From Patiria miniata (taxonomy: Eukaryota; Echinodermata; Asteroidea; Valvatida; Asterinidae): a stretch of 64,000 bases of DNA. Below, in pieces: positions 23,629-36,400 of this stretch. Below the pieces are notes generated by a model. That model did not search any database and was not told where the DNA came from. It saw only the letters and a list, made by a program, of their open reading frames with translations. Made by a program: the position numbers and the translations under genes. Location: assembly GCF_015706575.1 (NCBI RefSeq), contig NW_024037076.1:8838777-8902776 (forward strand), given 5' to 3'. The first letter of the stretch is position 1. Each line of letters starts with the position of its first letter.

Positions 23629-23996
23629 ACAGAGTGTTATAATACCTCCCGAACACACATTTATTCCCTTATTAAATATAAATAAAGTAGTGGTTCCATC
23701 ACCCAACCCCTCCCCACCCCCTGTATATAAACTGATACAAGAAAGATACATGCACTGTACACTGTACGTTACTGGAAGTAACTGAATATGCTTAATTGAT
23801 TGATAATAATAAAAAATAAAATCATATTAAATACATGCAGTTGCAGCACCATTGGTGAGGTTTTTAACAATTGTCAGGAATGTGTACCTCAGTAATACCC
23901 TGCTACAACTCAATTTTGGTAAATCAAATAAAAATTTACAAAGATTCGCAGAATCGTAACTTCAACAGAGTCTGTGTGAACGCACACTTTGCAAAT

Positions 23997-24475
23997 TTAA
24001 CTTGCTGGTCTGTTGACCAGCTCAGGATCAAGCACTTTGATCACCCCTCCCACCAAATGGAGGCTTCCACAAATCAGCACCTGGACGTGGGGTTTTTGTG
24101 GCGCGGCGTCTTTCGCAGCTCCTGTGGGGCACTGCTCTTTGTCCGCCCATGACCTGGCCCACTGTAGAGCATCTGAGATGCTTGGCAGCACTGCGGTCAC
24201 GGTCTGCACGATGTCTGCGGAGTCCGTGTGAAGCTGCTTGTGTTGCTGCACGGACCGGATCGCGTTGGTTTCACTGACCCTGGTTTCGTGAGTGGACGTC
24301 TCAGCGTTTCGGTAGAGACGGCTGTGCCAGTCGATCGAGGGATTCCTGGCGACATCCTGGATGGTCAGCCTTAGGTCTGCTTGTGCCTCCGCGTCGGTCA
24401 GCTTCTCAAAAGCGACAAGGTTACGTTGGCAGCGAGCCGTCTGCTTGTCCATGGTGACATTGCAAGCTGTTTGAT
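23997..24475 (-). CDS. FPGS: FPGS terminal exon
   Basis: It encodes residues 503-660 and the stop. It opens with [19 protein letters not shown], matching the vertebrate NFTVTLDQVLLRC region. A long, poorly conserved acidic and Ser/Thr-rich stretch follows, then [19 protein letters not shown] close to the end. The acceptor is CTTCAG. No clear AATAAA lies within 200 bp of the stop. Confidence 0.95.
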
Positions 24476-27400
24476 CTGAAGTTATAATAAAAAAAAAAGA
24501 TAACTCCTGTGAATGCTGTACGATCTCTATAGCCACTGATACAACTGAGAAGTTCTTGGGGAGGCAACTTTGAATTTTGCAGAGGCAAAAGCTGCCTAGC
24601 AACTACATGTGCATGTATTGTGGCTCATATCAAGGCCGCTGGTCACAGCTAATAGAGAGTTTACAAGGAACACCCCCACCATAAACAGGTAGTTTTTGTT
24701 GCTGTGATACACTTGAGAATGTCACTTTCATTTCGTCACTAAAATTGAAATGAAAAACGTGCCCACTGTACTGTGACAGTACTTCGTGCAATCCCTCTAC
24801 TTCTTTGAGCATGTGTAGCAAGATATGTGACAGAGGGAATCCCCCCTCTTTTCTGTTGGTCATTGTGAATCTCAGGAATTCTTTTAAGATATCTATAGGT
24901 GAGGGGGCAAAAAATTGTTTTCCCAAACGAGATTGGACAATATCAAAAGAGGCCGCTCTCACTGCGTTTAATGATGTCCATGGCTTTAGAGAACAAGTTC
25001 TATAGCGAGGAATAATGATGTTTAAATCACCGACGATTGGCAGCTGATTCGTGGACTGGTTGGAAGTATAGTCCCGACTTCTAATCAGGTGATCCAAGTT
25101 CGAATCTCAGGGAGTGTTTTTCACTTCTGCTAATTTTACCTTTTAAATAACTAAAGTGAGGAAGGAACATTTCCACAAGACACAAAGCCTATCGTGTTGT
25201 GGAGAAGAGCATTAGATGGGAAATGGATGTCGATTGGGAACAAAAGATTCACTGGCCGGGGGGGGGGGGGGGGGGGGGGGGGAGGGGGGCGATAGTCTAG
25301 GGTAGCGATAGTCTAGGGTGTGAATAGGGTATACGGACATAAGGGGGGGGGGTACCACTGTCACAAATCATGCTGGGTATCGGTATATCTTTGAGCTCAA
25401 TGGGATGATTTTGTTTAGTAAGACTTTGGGTCAAACCTTTTCTACAAGGCACAAGAATACTATGTCCACATAGAATGTGTGCACAAAAATATTCTTGCCT
25501 TATTGCCTATATATACGCACAATGCTTAGCATTTCCTCTATAGTTACATTGTCAGGCATGCAACTGGGAACTTAGAAAACACAAGGTCACTCCAAACCAA
25601 AGTACAAAACGAGGAAATCAGCAGATACGAGGAAAAGTTGCATGCCTACATTGTAATGTACATTCTAAAAATGTCTGGTAAACTGTTCTTGTTAAGCAAA
25701 CATTTTCTGTGCGCAGTAAAATAATTTGATATAAGGACTTGGTTCTGGGACTTTTATGGCACTAAAAAAAGCTGGAATGATCCAAAATTGACAAAATATC
25801 TACATACATGTATCATTGCGTCAGTGGAACAAGGTCGTAACTGGATTCTGCAACAAAGTCGTCTTTCGCACGCTCGCGCATCGCGATGTCCATTGACTTT
25901 GTGTGTATATCCGGAATATTTTAAGCGAGATATGACCTTTTGACATTGAAGACTCGTGTACATGCTGCCAAGCGCCATATTAGGAGATACAACCTTGTTG
26001 CACAGACACGACGATATGAAAGTGTGGCAAGTCTAGTGATCTACTGTCGTCATGAATTTTATGAAAGGAAAACAAATGATGTAGTGTGTGTTATTTTACT
26101 AGAAAGAGATCTTGAAAGAAGTTCATCAGGCTGGTGAAATTTCAACTTTGTAAATGAATTTTCTATAAACGAAAATGAAACTACTTAAGTAATTGTCTAT
26201 GTTTATAGAAAATTCGTTTACAAAGTAGAAAGAGATCTATTTGGTCAAAATATTTGCAACATGAAAACTTTCAATAAATTGTTTCAAGTAAGTTTTTTTG
26301 GTTAGTACAAGAAAGTACCACACATCCATGTAACATTTGTTTAAATGAAACATTAGGAACATATACAACTAAATGTCGCAAAATGACCTATTCTTAGGAT
26401 TTAGGAAAGACGTCTTTAATGTCAACACCATCTAAAAACCAAACAGGGTCAATAGTAAGTTTGCAATTTTAATCATCATGTACATGTATGTCAAAGGGGT
26501 GTGCATTTACAGGCAGTACAGGAACCGGACACCCAATTAAAAAAAAAACATGTTTGAGAAACCCAATCACAAATTCAAATCTCGGAAGTTGCTGTTGAGA
26601 GGTCCGCATGATAAAACTCAAACAAACTAAAATCTCATTACATTGGTGCATCAATGGCCAAGTTCGGGCAAGGACCATTAGTCGACTAGTGGTTGATTTG
26701 TGACATACCTTACGCCTGCGCACTGGTAGCAACGTGCGAACATCCCTAGTCAAACGCTGGTCAAAATGTCATCGCAAAACTTCTGGATCCAGGCTCTCTG
26801 ATAGCGTTATGAATGCGCGCGGCTTTACCAGCGAAGCAACCAACCCCAGTAGGCTGGTTCCAAATAGTCGACTAGCGTAGTCAACCATCGTCGACTAGAC
26901 AGAGTTCGGGCAAACGTTAGTTAACCATTGGTCGACTATAGTCCTTGCGCGAACTTGGCCAATACAGCAACATACCAGTGTGTACAGCAAGCTTTATGGC
27001 TTTATGATGTAAACTCAGTGCAACTTTTGCGAGCGTCGTAAACGCAAAATATATTTTGTTCTCCCGTGTAGCCTGGCTTTCATTCGAAAATTCCCAGTAA
27101 ATTTTGTAATTTCAAAATAAATCTGGAACGGGTTCCTGACACCAACAGTCGGGTACTCGGGAACCCGGTTCCGATGCACAGCCCTAGTATGTCATGTGTG
27201 CACTGTCCCTGAACCACATACAGTATACATGTACATTACAATGAAAGTAAAAAATAAAAAATGTTTAATCATGCTTCTACAAGCAAATGTGATGAAGTGG
27301 GGAAAAGCATTCATGTACATGTATGACAATGGAATGCATGAACCCCCAAAATTCAAGAAATTATATGAAAAATAAAATCCTTCCATTTTTAATCCACAAC

Positions 27401-30400
27401 AGAGATGGTTGTTCGTTACTAGTCCCAGTGCCTTATTTAAAAAGTTCCTTCTCAGGAAAAAATAACATGGGGAAAAATAGTCACCTGAAGACTTCTTGAC
27501 AACAATTCCCATAGCAATCCCAGGGTCCTTGCTTGCTTCACCTGTTATAGCATGATGCACCAAATAAAACAGTCTTTAAAAAATCCGATAAACCAAAAGA
27601 CTGTTTCAATTCAAAACATTTCATTTTGGGGGGGATTTCAAATTGCAACATATGCAACTGTTATTGTACTAAAAAAAATCTTACATTTGATCCTAAATAA
27701 CTCTGTTTTTTACAAATGGAACTAAACCAACATTTCAGATCATAACAAGGCATGACAAATTTTATGGTGCGACTTCATCAGCTTTGTGCAAGAGGGTGAG
27801 ATTTAAACGCCGTACGAAAAAAATAGTCACTTTCAGAATCTGCCACTTTCGATTTGGCGACCTACCATGTCGATACAGTGATGGAGATGTTGGCAGAAGG
27901 CCGTGCTGCAGCTGAAAGCTTCTGAAGGAATGCAGGATCCCCCCCTGATGTCAATGTACACCTCCATGATCGAGGAGGTGTGCAATGACATCAGGGGTGA
28001 TCCTGCATTCCTTCAGAAGCGTTTGGCCGCAGCACGCTTCTTCCCCCACCAGCGCTGTATCGACATTCTAAAAGCGAGTATTTTTTTTTGTATGGCATTT
28101 AAATCTCACCCTCTTGCACAAAGCTGATGAAGCTCGCTCCACAAAATCTGTCATGCCTTGTTTACATGATATAAAATGTTGGTTTAATTCTATTGGTAAA
28201 CAACAGAGTTATTTCGGATCAAAAGTAGGACCTGTTTTGTTTTTTTGACACAAAGTATTTTGTGCATGCATGTGGTAAACAAGAAACAAGAGGTAAAGGC
28301 AAAAGCAACTTCGCACCAATACGGCAATTCACAATGTAGTGCGCCACCAGAGGTTGCCATGAAGAGTCCATTTTTGAAGTTTACGGTCGACAAAAAATAA
28401 GCCAACTTGCCATGATTTCAATGAATGTAATAAGACAACTTGAGGAAATTTTTAATGGATCCTTACAAAAAAAAGAAACAAAAAAGATACTCGAATCATA
28501 CACTTACGAAACTGCTGAGCAGACAAACTAACAATTATAATTGTCACGCGCCATAGCAAATGTGTCGACCGTCTCCCACAATGCACTGGGAAAAATTAAA
28601 ATGGACTCTTCGGTTCTGTGGCAATCTCTCGGTGGCGCACGGTATTGTGAATTGCATGTCCCCCAAAAGAACAAATGAAAACTCACACACCAAGAATTCA
28701 ACCAAGCAGTTTTTTTTCATGCAAGTAATTTTCAACCAAGGCAGGGATAATATGCAAAAGCAAAGAATATGGTCATGTGCATGCAGGAATGCGGTATACA
28801 TCAGTTTAGCACTACTTAGTGGAACAGCAACTAAAGAAAAGAAAAACAAAAGATGGAAATATTAAAAAAACATTGGAAATCAAAATGAGAATTTAACGAG
28901 CAGACAACTGTACATACCCGCAGAGTTTCCAGAGGCAGAATCTCCAGTAACGTTTGGACAGAATGCAGCACCATCGAACTGACATCCCTTAAGAGAGGGT
29001 GGGAGGAAAAAAAACCCCACAACTTTAGTTTAGTATCTGTGTTAGGCCAACAAAAAAATAAGTCGGTCTCTGGTCAGCGTGCGCGTCGATTTTAATCATA
29101 CGCGTCGATCTTTTTTTTTCTCCAAAATGTTCCGCGGTAGCTCCAACAGCGCCCTCTATTTCCGCACCGCCTCAATTTTTTTTACCAAAGAGCACCAAGG
29201 AATGGGAAATTGCACCAAGGCAAATGATCGAAAGCACCAAGGCAAATTATGGAGGACACCAATGTACATGAGGACATCAAAAAAGCAAAATAGTACCCCA
29301 CCTTGTCTGTACAATCCAAGCTCGAAGAAAAAAAAAAAAAAGCACAAAAAAAAAAAAAAGAAGCCGCGTGGCCGCGTCAATTCCGGAACTTTGGTCTGAC
29401 CAGAGACCGAATATTTTTTTTTTGGGGTCTTACCATCATCAATTCTTCTAAATCCTGGTCGAGTGTGTGGATCAAGAATTGGACTCCACTCACATGCAAA
29501 AACCCACAATTGGACTTAACTCGACATAATTGCCGAGTACTCATGCGTGGGCAACGACGTGAGACTCCATCATTATGTATCACACACACAACTTGTATGA
29601 TACATTGAATAGGTACGATTTGAAATATGTATATGTCACAAAAAGTCTGTCACGTCCAATGAAATCAACCAGCTTTTTCTCGGGAATGTTAAGACATAGG
29701 TTAATTGTTTCCTTTCAACCAGACCTTTGAAATAGGAGAAGTAAACAATCCAAAACATTGAATCATTGGAAATTTAAGGCCGTAATGGCGATTTAAGCTT
29801 CTGGCCCAATTTCAGGGACCTACATGTACATGTATTGTAATAAGGATGAGCAATATAATAGCACAACATTTTTTTTTTTTATTTCTTTCTGGTAATGAAA
29901 CCAAGGATCCCTAAAAAGTGCCCTAGGCACTGTAGCTCGAAAGCCTAAAGAAACCTGTAGAGAGAAGACAATGAGAAGAAATTACAGTTTTAGAGGTGGG
30001 AGGAAAAGCCCAGGAATATGAATATTCTGAGGAAAACTCACGGAATCAGGTAGGGACTGAAAACCCAATCCACATATTGGCCCGGGCGGGATTCGAACCC
30101 GTGTCCGAGTGGAAGGCGAGGAGAGTACCGCTACGCCAACCAAGTTTTCTATGCTTGACAAAACTTCTGTGCTAACAAACTCAATGAAACTGGCCCTGAT
30201 AAGTATAATATACTCCGAACAAAAAAACAAACATGTAACAAACATACTATGAGAGGCCTGAGTAAACTGTACTCATCGCGGTCCCCCGTGGAGTTGAAGA
30301 TCAGGAGGCGTTTGATTGGCCGATCGAGAATCCAGCACTCTTCCTCAGCAGCCGTCATGAACCAATTCTGACACGCTTGGATGCTCCGCGGTGTGTGAGC

Positions 30401-33400
30401 ACCGTCTATGTAGTACGTTACGTTCTCTGTCTTGACTGTCTGGGTGCGGCCTGGCCAATAGCATTCTTCCATACCTGAAACACATCGTTGGATAACATGC
30501 AAATTGATTTGAAAAAAAAATTAACAACTGTTGACTGCTGTGATGTGAGATATGGTGTTTTTTAACACCCGAGGGGTGCATATATCAGAAACACAAGGAA
30601 ACATACATGTAAGCCATTAAGATTTTAGAATTAGCATTTGCAAGTGACCCTTGACCCTTCAATCAAATTTGAATATCTGGTGCCCTGACTTGTTCGTGTA
30701 TGCTTCGCACAAGTTCACTTTGAATTTTAAGACTAAAGTCCCTAGACTGGACAATAACAACAAAACTAAGAAAGTCAATAGATAGCTGCTGCACCAGACT
30801 GCTAATTAGGCAACACTCAACATCAGCTGGAAGATTCACACAACCAATCAAGAGCTCGACAGACAACTACCAAAAGTAACAACTACTATCAAGAAGAGAC
30901 GGCTCCAGTTTGCAGGGCATTGCAGAGGATCCGGTAACCAAGCAATGGCCAGCTTGATTCTCTGGCAGCCAACCCAAGGGAAGTGAAACGTGGGACGACC
31001 AACGACCATATTGATACACTGTGCCAAGCCACCCAGCTACAACCAAGGGAAATTCATAGTTGCATGACGGGAAGACAATCTTGGAGAGCCATCCCCCTTT
31101 TTTTTTTTTTTCCAAAGAGGTTGTGGAATGCTCGAAGACATTTCCGTCATTCTTCGGGTATATATAGCCTAAGGTGTGATGAAAAATATGTTTCTGTCAT
31201 AAAATGAGTACAAAAGGTACTTTTGAGAGCTGTTTTTCAAGTCCTGTCATGCCTGTTTCGACCCGAACGTGCAATTTGTGTAAAAGTCGTCGTTGCGGGC
31301 AGCAAACGAAACACAGTAAATCGTGACGTACTAAACAGGACTCCCGATGCAGAGTAGCATAAACGAGTCCTGTTTATTACGTCACGATTTACTGTGTTTT
31401 GTTGGCTGCCCGCAACGACGACTTTTACACAAATTGCACGCTCGGGTCGAAACAGGACCTGAAAAATAGCTCTCAAAAGTACCCTTTGTACTCATTTCAT
31501 GACAGAAACAATAGTCGTTTTTATTTCATCACACCTTAGGCTACATATACCCAAAAAATGACGAAAATGTTTTCGAGCATTCCACAACCTCATTAATATT
31601 CATACATTTGCAATATATATTTTGCAGATATATTGCCAATATTTATCCTTTTTATTTGTTACGAGAAAACGGAAGAATCCATTAGCAATAATGGAAAATC
31701 TGCCATCTTGGGGCAGGGGGAAGGCCCACCTCCTTAAGCGTTTTCCAAAAAAAACCAAACGAGAAAGTCTTATTTTTTTTTTACTAGGCCTAATAATCAC
31801 TGGCGTGTGCCATCTGTAGTTTTACCTTTCATGAAGTGTGAAGGTACGACAAAAGGCTTGGCTGTTTCCATGCCCACGTCTTCCGCTGTAGAAACTGCCG
31901 AGTTGGAAACATTTGCAAGCTTGAACGTCTGACCAAGAAGGACTTCAGACCCATCTGAGAATTTATTTGAATTTGAGAAAAGTTGGAATGAAATAAGCTA
32001 CGGTACTGACAGTCAAATTTCTACAAAGGACAATTAGAACTAGCACGGTCAGGTTGGAGCTTTCACTGCGCACACACAGTGCAAACCGTTGACTGAGCCA
32101 TTCTCGCTTTTGTCCTAACAAATTTGGAAATTGGACATAATAATAATAGTAATAGTAATTTGGGGGCTAATCATCCTTACGCGCAGCTGAGAAGCTGAGT
32201 TGCGAAGGATGCGGCTACAACATGGTTGAGCCGAAAGCATGTAAAGGCGCCATAGGTAGCCGCCATACGACCCATGACTGACCACAGAGCACAGCCAGAG
32301 ATCGAAAGTGTTCATTTTTGTTGTGGGAGGAAAACCAGAGAGCCCGGAGAAAAACCCTCGTGGCACAGGAGAGAATCAACGAACAACTCTACTCATAAAC
32401 ATGATAAATGGTCTGAGCCGAGAATCGAACCCAGGCCACAATGGTGAGAGGCGAGCGCTTTACGCACAAGCCACCCAAATAGATGATTAACTAAACTGAC
32501 AGAGTATAAGGTACAAATCGGCAATCCACTACGCATTTCCAATTGACCTGTAAAGAGGGATATATCTGTGCCATGATGCATAGCAGGCAGAGAGTTGCGT
32601 ATGATGTCACAAGACCACACACTGATGATCTATCCAGAGTCCTAACCTTGAAGCCAGAGTCCATCATTTGCAGCTATCCAAAAAGTAACTGACGTAATTA
32701 TTGTTGAAAAACATACTTGGTTTAAAGATAGTAAGGGGACTAAACTCCCTGTGAAATTATTCTTTCTGGCAAGCTGTCATTTTGAAGAAATAACGAAGGA
32801 AGGCCTTCCCAAGGGTGCTTCTTAAAAAGCACCGTAGGAAATTCAAATTAGTAGTTCATTTTGTTATTCAGCAAAGTGCACGCAAGCATTGACACGACGC
32901 ACACGCGCGCGCGGTTGCTATAATTCGTCAGTGCGCGTCAGTTTGGATCAGTGCACGACATCCCGTAGCTGCAATCGGCTCAGTGAGAACGTGTCGCGGA
33001 TGCTGAATTCAGGCCCAAATCAAAACATGATTCAGCAATTTTTGATTTGAAATTGAGAATGTTGTTTTTCTCGAAATACACAGCTAAAGCTGAGCTGAAA
33101 CTTCATCAGGTTAGTTGTTCGGCACCCGTCTTTAGATCTTGAGCACTTTTGTTGCTTAAAACGAACAAAATGCACAAATTACAAATGATGGACTATACCT
33201 TTAACCACTCTCATGCGAAACCTCCCTAATATCAAAACAAGACTTCTTGAAAGTAATAAACATTACGCTTACTTCCGCATTCCATGCTATTTCCATCATC
33301 TTGGTAATTCTCAACCCACGTTTTGCACAGCTGTAAGGCCAAGGATGCATTTGTGTACTGATGTTTCCCAGTCAAACCGAGTCTGAGCGTCATCCCATTG

Positions 33401-36400
33401 AAATCATAGTTATCAATGTCTGGTGCGCACTCTATGGATGAGGCCTGAAAGAGAAAAAGCAGGAGCTCATTGTCTCATTATTTAAAGATGCTGTATGTGA
33501 TAGTCAACAAAATACAAATTTTCTTTCATCTGGTAATTTTTTTTCTACGTATGAGTCCTGCAAAAATAAAATAAAAGAGTTAATTTTCTAGTTATCGGAG
33601 GAAGTGATAACACGCACTAGCTGTTTTTATACACAGGCATGGCTGATGGGTTAAGATGTCAAGATTGCCTCGACTCGCCTCCGGATGACGTCTAAACATG
33701 CTTATTAGTTCAGTCGGAAAAGGGGGGTATCGTGCACCCTCGGAAATCAATTTCTAATCAACGTTTCTAGGTCAGAAAAAATGCGTAGAAAACGATTTGC
33801 TATGTTAAAAAATTCAAAAAATGTCCCACGTATTGTTTTTATGCAAATTAGTGCCGCCATTACCGAAAAATCTATTTTTAATTATATCTCAGCCAATATT
33901 GCAGATAACTGAACGAACTAGGTGTCTAAACCCATGTTTTCAAGGTCAGAGATCACAATAAAACTATTCTGGAAGTGACCACATGTGTCTGTGGCATAGG
34001 AATATGCAAATTAGTGCCGCAAATACCGGAACGTTATGTTTTTGGCATATCTCGGCCAATATAGCACATAACTACACAAGTAAGGTGTCTAAACCCATGT
34101 TTTGAGGGTCAGGTATCATTAGAAAACCATTCACGAAGTAACTATGTGTGTCTTTGGCAAGTAAATATGTAAATTCTAAAGTGTTGATTTATCAGAAATT
34201 TGATTTTTAGCCAATATCTCGGCCAATATTGCAGCTTATGTTAACATAAGGGTTTTTGATAAGCAATAATGATCAACGTTTATTTTAAGCCATCATATTC
34301 AAAATAAACTGTAATATTGGCTGAAATTGAATATAATTTGGCTGAAAATCACTTTTTTGATAAACCGGCAATTTAGAATTTACATATTTTCATGCCAAAG
34401 ACACACATAGTTACTTCGTGAATGGTCTTCTAATGATACCTGACCCTCAAAACATGGGTTTAGACACCTTACTTGTGTAGTTAAGTGCAATATTGGCCGA
34501 GATATTGGCTAAAAATCAAAGAGCGGATAAACCGACACTTTATTATTTACATATTTTCATGCCAAAGACACACATAGTTACTTCGTGAATGGTCTTCTAA
34601 TGATACTTGACCCTCAAAACATGGGTTTAGACACCTTACTGGTGTAGTTATGTGCTATATTGGCCGAGATATGCCAAAAACATGATTTTCCGGTAATAGC
34701 GGCACTAATTTGCATATTCCTATGCCACAGACACATGTGGTCACTTCCAGAATAGTTTTATTGTGATCTCTGACCTTGAAAACATGGGTTTAGACACCTA
34801 GTTCGTTCAGTTATCTGCAATATTGGCTGAGATATAATTAAAAATAGATTTTTCGGTAATGGCGGCACTAATTTGCATAAAAACAATACGTGGGACATTT
34901 TTTGAATTTTTTAACATAGCAAATCGTTTTCTACGCATTTTTTCTGACCTAGAAACGTTGATTAGAAATTGATTTCCGAGGGTGCACGATACCCCCCTTT
35001 TCCGACTAAACTATATCCCTCGTGCCTTTTGTACACACACAAAGTCTGTGAATTTTGTTGAGGCTGACCGTGTGTTGATCTTGACTTGGCCGTTGTGCAC
35101 AGCCTATTGTTGTACAATTTACCCTCCAGTGCACACCCCGCAGTATTGAAACATATGAGGTTTCGGCAAGAAAAATCGTACAAAAACTGTTCAAATTACT
35201 CTTAAGAATCAGTATTTCTGTTTGGCTGTTTATCAGAAGTTGGCTGGAAAATGTGGCGAAAATCGACGCAGTTTGGTTGAAGATGCAACATATTTGATCT
35301 TAAACAATTTCAATTTTTTTTTTGTTCTAACAAGTTTTCAAAACTTGAAGGCCCCTACTTCAAAAAAAAAAATCTATGGATGAGTCCTGCAAAGCAATAT
35401 AACGAGTTCATTTCCTGGTTAATTAACGATGTCCAGTACAATGTATGTGATCTGCAACAAATTAATATATTTTGTATATAACAAGTTTAGCTTTATATTG
35501 TTATAAAAATATTATTATACTGCACCTAGTCAGTTTCACTTTGCACTTTAGGCCCTATTTAAAATTTAACTTAATGTTCCATTTTAAAGGAAAAACTATT
35601 TTTGGCTTCCTTCTATTTTTAGGGCATGCTTTTGCACACAAGTAGATCTGCACTTTGGGTAGACTGGTTCCCAGTCCATATATGTACATTATCAATTCTG
35701 ATATCTAAACCAGCCTACCACTTAAAAACTGAATTATTGTCCGGCCACAAATTATTGAAAATTTGTTAAGTAATTCAGTAATTCCTCAAACTATACATGG
35801 GCTGATTTTTTTGTGGTCAGTGTCACACTAAAAAATTAATAATACTTGCATTGCTGACAAAATAGCCCTTCAACATGTTCAACATACTTTTCGTGGTGAT
35901 GCTTGATAATAGCACGCAATACACACTGTTAGAAGAAGTGGAACGTAGCACATATTTCACACTTACCCCACACCCCACTGCTGTATCCTTGACAACCTTC
36001 ATAGCGCCCTCTGGCTGTGGCACAGTGAAAGCAGGTCGGCCAGGCTGTGCGAGGTCAAAAAAAAGAAAAAAAAGAGGAAAACATTGTGATTTGCTATCAG
36101 AATGGGATTGTCCTCAGCAGAATGTGAATTCAAAACAAAAAGATGCTGGAAATCACATCCAAATACTTATATTTCTGATCCTCTTTGAAGCTTGGATTAA
36201 CTTGTGACACTGTAATACGCTGCATTCTACAGAGGTTCATTTTTTCAAAATTATTATCTTAATTATTTGAATTATCTTGATTGTTTGATTAGACATATTC
36301 CAGACAATCTAAAATCAAATACTGATTGTGCAGCTGCAAGTTGATCTTTAGGTCTACCCATCCAAGGTAAAAACAAAAAAAAGGCTCCGGTTTCTGGTAT

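Larger units (their letters stand above)
22513..23690. mobile_element. Foldback repeat split by nested insertions
   Basis: The left part shares ATAAATACCTRAGACAGTTTA, CAGAGGGGTKTTTC and AAAATATGAAGT-type blocks with the copy at 56580-56990. 22976-23025 (GAATAAATATGTGTTCTG, AAACACTCTA) pairs with the inverse at 23632-23680 (CAGAGTGTTATAAT, GAACACACATTTATTCCC). Between those arms lie a hairpin (23018-23105) and a complete family 3 MITE (23106-23628), so this older palindrome was opened by later events. Confidence 0.7.

Noticed and set aside
24630-25097. 155-codon minus-strand frame upstream of the last FPGS exon
   Set aside because: It lies wholly in intron 12. The exon 12 to exon 13 junction is in phase without it, and it has no FPGS similarity.
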